Source: CAVALG01 sp963589585
GTDB lineage: Bacteria; Bacillota; Clostridia; Oscillospirales; Acutalibacteraceae
NCBI GenBank assembly: GCA_963589585.1
Contig: CAVALG010000037.1
Location: forward strand, 1-56,787
Direction of reading: 5' to 3'
DNA: 56,787 nt
A program made the translations under genes and the position numbers. The number at the start of each line of letters is the position of its first letter. Within the stretch, counting starts at the first letter, position 1. The notes beneath the pieces were generated by a model. The model ran no database searches and was not told the origin of the DNA. It worked only from the letters and a program-made list of their open reading frames with translations. Below, in pieces: positions 51,857 through 56,787 of this stretch.

Positions 51857-52234
51857 ATGGCTGAAACTTCAAAAAACGAGGTTGCGGGCTGCGAGTATAT
51901 ACACGCGCACGCCGACCTTGTTAAAAAGGTGCTTGACACGCTGCCCTGTGATGAACAACTTTATGACCTTGCGGAGTTGTTTAAAATTTTCGGCGACAGC
52001 ACACGGGTTAAAATACTCGGCGTTTTGTCAGAGGCGGAAGTTTGCGTATGTGATTTGGCGCAGATACTGAAAGTAAGTCAATCGGCGGTGTCGCATCAAT
52101 TACGCGTACTCAAGCAGTCGCGCTTGGTAAATTTTCGCAAGGAAGGCAAGGTTGTGTTTTACTCGCTTGCCGATGACCATGTAAGAAAAATAATTAATAA
52201 CGGAATGGAGCATATCAATGAAACGAATATATGA
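51857..52234 (+). CDS. ArsR/SmtB-family metal-responsive repressor (CadC/CzrA-like)
   Basis: A 125-residue winged-helix repressor. The helix-turn-helix is AQILKVSQSAVSHQLRVLK (about 72-90). Two metal sites seem present: the alpha-3N site with VCVCDL and an N-terminal Cys/His stretch (CEYIHAHADLV), as in CadC, and the alpha-5 site DDHVRKIINN...HINE with Asp, His, His and Glu as in SmtB/CzrA. Both would sense Cd, Pb or Zn. ATG follows GAGGAG. First gene of the operon with the metal-binding protein and ATPase, and probably its own repressor. Confidence 0.93.
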   Translation: MAETSKNEVAGCEYIHAHADLVKKVLDTLPCDEQLYDLAELFKIFGDSTRVKILGVLSEAEVCVCDLAQILKVSQSAVSHQLRVLKQSRLVNFRKEGKVVFYSLADDHVRKIINNGMEHINETNI

Positions 52235-52439
52235 ACTTGAAGATTTGGATTGCGCAAACTGCGCGGCAAAAATGGAAAATGCAATTGCAGAAATTGAGGG
52301 CGTAGAAAATGTGAGCGTAAGTTTTATAATGCAAAAACTTACAATTGAGGCACCCGACGATAAAATCGACGCCATAATGAAAAAGGCAGTCAAGGTCTGC
52401 AAAAAAATAGAACCCGACTGCACTATTTTACTTAAATAA
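52218..52439 (+). CDS. Free heavy-metal-associated (HMA) domain protein
   Basis: A 73-residue ferredoxin-like metal-binding domain. The metal site reads LEDLDCANCAAKME (CxxC, about residues 12-15), followed by the usual VENVSVSFIMQKLTIEA. Asp before the first Cys (DCANC) is typical of Zn/Cd/Pb-type domains of ZntA and CadA. It overlaps the arsR gene by 17 bases. In most relatives this domain is fused to the N-terminus of the ATPase; here it is a separate gene, so it may act as a metallochaperone for the pump. Confidence 0.93.
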   Translation: MKRIYELEDLDCANCAAKMENAIAEIEGVENVSVSFIMQKLTIEAPDDKIDAIMKKAVKVCKKIEPDCTILLK

Positions 52440-52454
52440 GAGGGGGAATTTCCC

Positions 52455-54290
52455 GTGAGCCGCAAGCAAAAAAAATCCCTTACGCTTATAATAATATCGC
52501 TTTGCCTTTTGGCAGCGGGGTTTATAGTTAATACCGGAAATGTATGGCTGAACGCAATTTTGCCCTTTGCGGCATATCTTGTTGCAGGGTTGAGCGTGCT
52601 GAAAAAGGCCACTGTAAACATTGCGCACGGTCAGGTGTTTGACGAAAACTTTCTTATGGCAATAGCCACAATAGGAGCAATAGCAATACTTGATTTTAAA
52701 GAGGCCGCCGCGGTTATGATATTTTACCAGGTAGGTGAACTGTTTGAGAATATCGCCGTAGGTAAAAGCCGCAAATCCATTAAATCACTTATGCAGCTGC
52801 GCCCCGATAAAGCGTTTATTGAACGCGACGGTGTGATAACGGAGGTTGATCCTGCCGAGGTTAAAGCAGGCGATACCATTGTTGTGAAAGCAGGCGAGCG
52901 CATACCGCTTGACGGTGTTGTAATAAGCGGCGAAAGTTCGCTTGACACCTCCGCCCTTACGGGCGAATCCGTACCGCGTACTGTAAAGCCGGGCGACACG
53001 GCAGCCAGCGGATGTGTTAATATAAGCGGCACGCTTAGAATACGCACAACCGGCGGAATTGAAGAATCAACCGTATCGCGTATACTTGCATTGGTGGAAG
53101 AATCGGCAGAAAGCAAGGCTCGTGCCGAAAGTTTTGTAACCCGTTTTGCCAAGGTCTACACGCCGATAGTAGTAGGCTTGGCGGTTGCAATTGCGGTTAT
53201 ACCCTCAATCATAACATTGGATTTTGCAAAATGGGTACAGCGTGCACTGATATTTCTGGTAGTTTCCTGCCCATGTGCGCTTGTTATATCGGTTCCGCTT
53301 ACATTTTTCGGGGCAATAGGCGGAGCATCCAAAAAAGGTGTGCTTTTTAAAGGTTCGGTTTATATTGAGCGGTTGGCAAAGGCAGATTCTTTCTTCTTTG
53401 ACAAGACGGGCACGCTGACTGCGGGAAAATTCACGGTAAGCCGCGTAGTTCCGCAAAACTGTAGCGAAGAACACCTTAAAGCAATTGCGTTGACGGCCGA
53501 AAAATATTCAAATCATCCGCTTGCGTTATCGGTGAGAGAAACATTTAAAGATACAAACTGCAAAGAACCCGAAAATTGCGAAGAAATATCAGGTTACGGC
53601 ATTAAGTGCAGCGTTGACGGAAAAACGGTTTACGCAGGAAATGCAGGGCTTATGAAAAAAGCCGGCGCAGAATCTTTGCAGCCGCAGGATAACGAAACGG
53701 CTATCCATATTTGTGAGGACGGACGATATATAGGGTTTATAGCACTTTCCGACTCGCCCAAAAAAGGTTCTTCCGACGCAGTTAAACAACTAAAAAAACT
53801 CGGCGCTATGCATATCGCAATGCTTACGGGCGACCGTAAAAAAGCGGCGCTTAAGACGGCTGAAATCATAGGGCTTGACGAAGTACATGCCGAACTGTTA
53901 CCGCAGGACAAGGCAAAAATCGTAAGCGATTATATTAAGGGTCACGACGGTATAACGGCATTTACGGGCGACGGTATAAACGACGCACCTGTGCTTGCCC
54001 TTTCGGATGTGGGTATAGCGATGGGCGGACTCGGCTCAGACGCTGCCATTGAAGCCGCCGATGTAATAATTATGGATGATGATCCTCTTAAAATACCCAA
54101 AGCGGTAAAAATCTCACGCGCATCGTGCAGAATAGTAAAGGAAAATATCATATTCGCACTTGGTGTAAAAATTGCGGTTATGGTGCTTGGCGCTTTGGGT
54201 CTTGCAGGAATGTGGCTTGCGGTATTTGCCGATGTGGGCGTTTCGGTTCTTGCAATAATAAATGCTATGAGAATGTTGAAAGCCGAATGA
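52455..54290 (+). CDS. P1B-type heavy metal ATPase (Zn/Cd/Pb efflux, CadA/ZntA-like)
   Basis: A 611-residue metal pump. The membrane metal site is VVSCPCALVISVP (CPC, about 273), the phosphorylation motif FFDKTGTLTAGKF (about 315), the HP motif SNHPLALS, and the hinge GDGINDAPVLALSDVGIAMGG. ALTGESVPR is the actuator loop. About eight helices. The N-terminal metal-binding domain is missing and is supplied by the preceding gene. GTG start at 52455 behind AGAGGGGG. Zn/Cd type is inferred from CPC with the DCANC domain and the repressor; copper pumps usually differ. Confidence 0.93.
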   Translation: MSRKQKKSLTLIIISLCLLAAGFIVNTGNVWLNAILPFAAYLVAGLSVLKKATVNIAHGQVFDENFLMAIATIGAIAILDFKEAAAVMIFYQVGELFENIAVGKSRKSIKSLMQLRPDKAFIERDGVITEVDPAEVKAGDTIVVKAGERIPLDGVVISGESSLDTSALTGESVPRTVKPGDTAASGCVNISGTLRIRTTGGIEESTVSRILALVEESAESKARAESFVTRFAKVYTPIVVGLAVAIAVIPSIITLDFAKWVQRALIFLVVSCPCALVISVPLTFFGAIGGASKKGVLFKGSVYIERLAKADSFFFDKTGTLTAGKFTVSRVVPQNCSEEHLKAIALTAEKYSNHPLALSVRETFKDTNCKEPENCEEISGYGIKCSVDGKTVYAGNAGLMKKAGAESLQPQDNETAIHICEDGRYIGFIALSDSPKKGSSDAVKQLKKLGAMHIAMLTGDRKKAALKTAEIIGLDEVHAELLPQDKAKIVSDYIKGHDGITAFTGDGINDAPVLALSDVGIAMGGLGSDAAIEAADVIIMDDDPLKIPKAVKISRASCRIVKENIIFALGVKIAVMVLGALGLAGMWLAVFADVGVSVLAIINAMRMLKAE

Positions 54291-54316
54291 GGTGTTATAA
54301 GGTTAATATTTAACGG

Positions 54317-54356
54317 ATATCGTGTGGGGCGCAATGCGCTCCGCACGATATTTTTT
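54317..54356 (+). terminator. Terminator of the metal-efflux operon
   Basis: ATATCGTG and CACGATAT, with more pairs (GGGGCGC/GCGCTCC) inside, form a long stem followed by six T. Confidence 0.9.
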
Positions 54357-54377
54357 ACAAAAATCAACCTTAAAACC

Positions 54378-54406
54378 TTGAAAACGACGGTTTTGTGTAG
54401 TATTAT
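54378..54406 (+). promoter_or_regulatory. Promoter of the rnf operon
   Basis: TTGAAA (54378-54383) and TATTAT (54401-54406) are separated by 17 bases. An overlapping TATAAT at 54404-54409 gives a 20-base spacer. The start would lie about 95 bases before rnfC. Confidence 0.65.
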
Positions 54407-54424
54407 AATTTAAATGTTTTTATA

Positions 54425-54479
54425 GAAAAAACAATCGGGATAAAACAGTTCCTAAAACGGAGTATTTTCCCGCTTTGTC
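54425..54479. mobile_element. 55-bp internally deleted derivative of the MITE
   Basis: The left 48 bases follow the outer end of the 270-bp MITE: GAAAAAACAATCGGGATAAAAC-type start (about 6 mismatches in 28), then 25 identical bases at 54448-54472 (MITE 47561-47537). The last bases GCTTTGTC repeat the opposite MITE end. TA flanks both sides (54423-54424, 54480-54481). It lies in the leader of rnfC in the same sense as the MITE in the nusB leader. Confidence 0.72.
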
Positions 54480-54508
54480 TATTCGGTTGATATAAGGAAG
54501 GTGACTTG

Positions 54509-55834
54509 ATGAGAAAAGAAAAACCTATCCGCCCTGTGGCAAAATTGCACGGCGGAGCGCATCTCAATCATATGAAAAACACCGCAGAATCGGAAACGGT
54601 TATTATGCCGCCGCCCGAAACTGTAGTAATACCGATGCAGCAGCATATCGGCGCGCCCTGTACGCCTACGGTTAAAAAGGGCGACACGGTATATGTAGGT
54701 ACTCTGATAGGCGACAGTGACCGCCCCGTAAGCGCACCCATACATTCAAGTGTTTCGGGTACGGTTGCGGAAATCAAAACGGTTACTATGACAAACGGAG
54801 CAGCCGCAACCGCCGTTGTGATAAACTCCGACGGCAAGATGACTCCCGACCCCGAAATTAAACCGTTCCCTGTAGAAACCGAAAAAGATTTGGTTGCCGC
54901 GGCAAGAAAATGCGGACTTGTAGGCCTCGGCGGAGCCGGTTTTCCGGCACATATAAAACTTACCCGTAAAGAGGGTACGGTGCTTGACACGCTGATAATT
55001 AATGCGGCGGAATGCGAGCCGTACATAACCTCCGACTACAGGGAATGTATGGAGAATACCGAAGATGTTATGCAGGGAATCTACCTTGTTAAAAAGGTAC
55101 TCGGCTTCCAAAAAGTTTACATTGCGGTTGAAAAGAACAAACCGCTTGCAATAGAAAAATTTTTGCAGATGGCAGGCGAAAAGTACGACGCCGACGATTC
55201 GGTAAAGGTTGTGCGCCTTTCTTCAAAATACCCACAGGGCGCGGAAAAAGTGCTTATTTACAATGTTACGGGCAGGCGGCTGCCCATAGGCAAACTCCCT
55301 GCGGATGTAGGTTGCGTTGTTATGAATGTTACAAGTATAGCAACGCTTATGCGTTTTATAAGAACGGGTATGCCGCTTGTTTCAAAACGCCTGACAATTG
55401 ACGGAAGTGCGGTTAAAGAGCCTAAAAATGTAATTGTCCCCATAGGCGCTTCGGTAGCCGATGTTATAGACTTTGCAGGCGGCTTTTCCGAAGACCCCGA
55501 AAAATTACTCTACGGCGGACCTATGATGGGTATTTGCATATCCGATATAAATATGCCTGTGCTTAAACAAAACAACGCAATTATCGCAATGGGCAAGGCG
55601 GAGGCGGCAATAAACGAGCCGCTGCCTTGCATACACTGCGGAAGATGTGCTGCGGCATGTCCTATGAACTTAACTCCTGCGCGTGTTGATACAGCAATGA
55701 AATCGGCTGATGTAAACATTTTACGCGCGCTTAATCCGCAATATTGTATTGAGTGCGGCAGCTGCGCATACTCATGTCCGTCAAAGCGTCCGCTTACCCA
55801 GCAAATGAAACTGGCAAAGGCAAAAATAAGATAA
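54509..55834 (+). CDS. rnfC: Rnf complex subunit RnfC
   Basis: A 441-residue subunit of the membrane-bound Rnf complex (ferredoxin:NAD oxidoreductase) that pumps Na+ or H+. The Rossmann/flavin part contains GLVGLGGAGFPAHIKL and INAAECEPYITSDYR; an SLBB domain follows, and two [4Fe-4S] sites are CIHCGRCAAACPMNL (about 374) and CIECGSCAYSCPS (about 415). A TTG at 54506 is in frame, but ATG at 54509 with GGAAGGTG upstream fits better. First gene of the rnf operon. Confidence 0.97.
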   Translation: MRKEKPIRPVAKLHGGAHLNHMKNTAESETVIMPPPETVVIPMQQHIGAPCTPTVKKGDTVYVGTLIGDSDRPVSAPIHSSVSGTVAEIKTVTMTNGAAATAVVINSDGKMTPDPEIKPFPVETEKDLVAAARKCGLVGLGGAGFPAHIKLTRKEGTVLDTLIINAAECEPYITSDYRECMENTEDVMQGIYLVKKVLGFQKVYIAVEKNKPLAIEKFLQMAGEKYDADDSVKVVRLSSKYPQGAEKVLIYNVTGRRLPIGKLPADVGCVVMNVTSIATLMRFIRTGMPLVSKRLTIDGSAVKEPKNVIVPIGASVADVIDFAGGFSEDPEKLLYGGPMMGICISDINMPVLKQNNAIIAMGKAEAAINEPLPCIHCGRCAAACPMNLTPARVDTAMKSADVNILRALNPQYCIECGSCAYSCPSKRPLTQQMKLAKAKIR

Positions 55835-55847
55835 GGGGGAATATTAA

Positions 55848-56787
55848 ATGTACAGTTTAAAGGTCACACCGTCACCCCATGTGCGCGGCAGGGATACAAC
55901 CGCAGGAATTATGATTGATGTTATAATCGCCCTTATTCCGGCAGTAATAGCCGGCGTAATATTGTTTGGCTGGCGTGCGCTGTGCGTTATAGCGGTAAGC
56001 GTTGCCGCTGCCGTGTTAGCAGAGTTTATCTTTAATAAGGTAATGAAAAAATCCAACACACTTACCGATTTTTCGGCTGTTGTTACGGGACTTTTGTTGG
56101 CGCTTAATATGCCGCCCCAAATTCCGCTTTGGATACCTGCTCTAGGCAGTGTTATTGCAATAGTTATAGTTAAAGGAATTTTCGGCGGATTGGGGCAGAA
56201 TTTTGCAAACCCTGCAATTACCGCAAGAATAGTTCTTATGGTATCTTTTCCGACCCTTATGACCGCTTGGACCGAAGCGTTTGCCTGGAAAAATGTTACC
56301 GATACGGTTACATCGGCAACTCCGCTTGCCGCACCCGACAGTTACAGTCTTACTTCGCTGTTTTTGGGCGCTCGCCCCGGCTGCATCGGCGAAACCTGCT
56401 CGGTTCTTTTAATAGTCGGCGGACTTTACCTTGTAGCCCGCCGCGTTATATCGCCTATGATACCCGTTTCCTTTGTAGGAACGGTTGGGCTGCTTACATT
56501 CCTTTTCAGCCTTAATATGGGCGTCCCGACCGCCGCATACACCGCCTGCAAGGCAGTAATGTCGGGCGGACTTCTGCTTGGCGCAATATTTATGGCTACC
56601 GATTATGTCACCTCGCCCACATACAAATGGGGGAAACTCATATTCGGTATCGGCTGCGGAATAATCACCTTTGTTATAAGAAAATTCGGCTCATTGCCCG
56701 AGGGTGTTTCGTTCTCTATTCTGCTTATGAATGTGCTGACGCCGCACATAAACAACCTCACAGCGCCGAAGCCGTTTGCTTGGGAGG
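55848..56787 (+). CDS. rnfD: Rnf complex subunit RnfD (partial, C-terminus off window)
   Basis: ATG at 55848, 13 bases after the rnfC stop and behind AAGGGGGA, opens MYSLKVTPSPHVRGRDTT, the standard RnfD beginning. A membrane protein with repeated hydrophobic helices. GLGQNFANPAITARIVL and the flavin-attachment stretch TSATPLAAP (Thr carrying FMN) are present. The frame stays open through the last base, covering about 313 codons, nearly the full family length. Next genes of the operon (rnfG, E, A, B) are expected beyond the window. Confidence 0.95.
   Translation, partial: MYSLKVTPSPHVRGRDTTAGIMIDVIIALIPAVIAGVILFGWRALCVIAVSVAAAVLAEFIFNKVMKKSNTLTDFSAVVTGLLLALNMPPQIPLWIPALGSVIAIVIVKGIFGGLGQNFANPAITARIVLMVSFPTLMTAWTEAFAWKNVTDTVTSATPLAAPDSYSLTSLFLGARPGCIGETCSVLLIVGGLYLVARRVISPMIPVSFVGTVGLLTFLFSLNMGVPTAAYTACKAVMSGGLLLGAIFMATDYVTSPTYKWGKLIFGIGCGIITFVIRKFGSLPEGVSFSILLMNVLTPHINNLTAPKPFAWE

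Overview
The window looks like a chromosomal segment of an anaerobic, gut-type Firmicute of class Clostridia (Oscillospiraceae/Ruminococcaceae-like). This is inferred from gene content: type III glutamine synthetase, T-box control, the conserved nusB-xseA-xseB-ispA-dxs-tlyA-nadK-argR-recN operon, Rex, FeoAB, an Rnf complex, a CotH-DUF4956-VTC cluster, and TTG/GTG starts behind strong Shine-Dalgarno sites. No phage, integrase, transposase or CRISPR array was found. Most genes are housekeeping; the less ordinary material lies in the spaces between them.

Layout. 1-5.2 kb (minus): a nitrogen-assimilation block, glnN then an ammonium channel fused to a PII domain, then asnB behind a T-box leader; glnN has a consensus promoter and a two-hairpin leader. 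5.3-7.3 kb (plus): YerC, a methyltransferase and Hsp33. 7.4-7.9 kb: a Val-Asp-Phe-Gly-Cys tRNA operon. 7.9-9.0 kb: a disturbed zone holding an inverted array of GTGATATT octamers, an N-terminally truncated four-helix-bundle gene and a frameshifted lipoprotein. 9-13.7 kb: LOG protein, several uncharacterised small or membrane proteins, a stand-alone 5S rRNA with its own promoter and terminator, and galM. 13.7-19.3 kb (minus): CotH-DUF4956-VTC, a two-component system and tRNA-Arg. 19.3-25.8 kb: a coiled-coil/membrane protein pair, a lone peptide-type binding protein, AlaX, RsuA, and an MsmX-type sugar ATPase behind a leader with three hairpins. 25.8-33 kb (minus): feoAB, acpP, and acn-icd-rex-aroQ with a candidate Rex operator. 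33-37.9 kb: lipoprotein, RuvX, and tyrS-fucI-fucU.

37.9-47.6 kb (minus): the large nusB-to-recN operon (RNA metabolism, exonuclease VII, isoprenoid precursors, NAD kinase, ArgR, RecN), whose 5' leader carries a 270-bp MITE between promoter and nusB. 47.6-51.6 kb: RmuC, an RsmF-type methyltransferase, a 43-residue peptide that is almost entirely Gln/Asn, and the AzlCD exporter. 51.8-54.3 kb (plus): an ArsR-type repressor with a palindromic operator, a free metal-binding domain and a Zn/Cd-type P-type ATPase. 54.4 kb to the end: the start of an rnf operon (rnfC, rnfD), whose leader carries a 55-bp deletion derivative of the same MITE, in the same sense relative to transcription.

How the genes fit together: glnN, Amt-PII and asnB join ammonium uptake, sensing and assimilation into amides. 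Acn and Icd make 2-oxoglutarate, the carbon skeleton for that nitrogen, under probable NADH control by Rex, while Rnf links ferredoxin and NADH. I see no clearly novel defence or mobile system. The best candidates for something undescribed are the octamer array, the MITE family placed in two operon leaders, the Gln/Asn peptide, and the glnN and MsmX leaders. All assignments come from reading the sequence; no database search was run.
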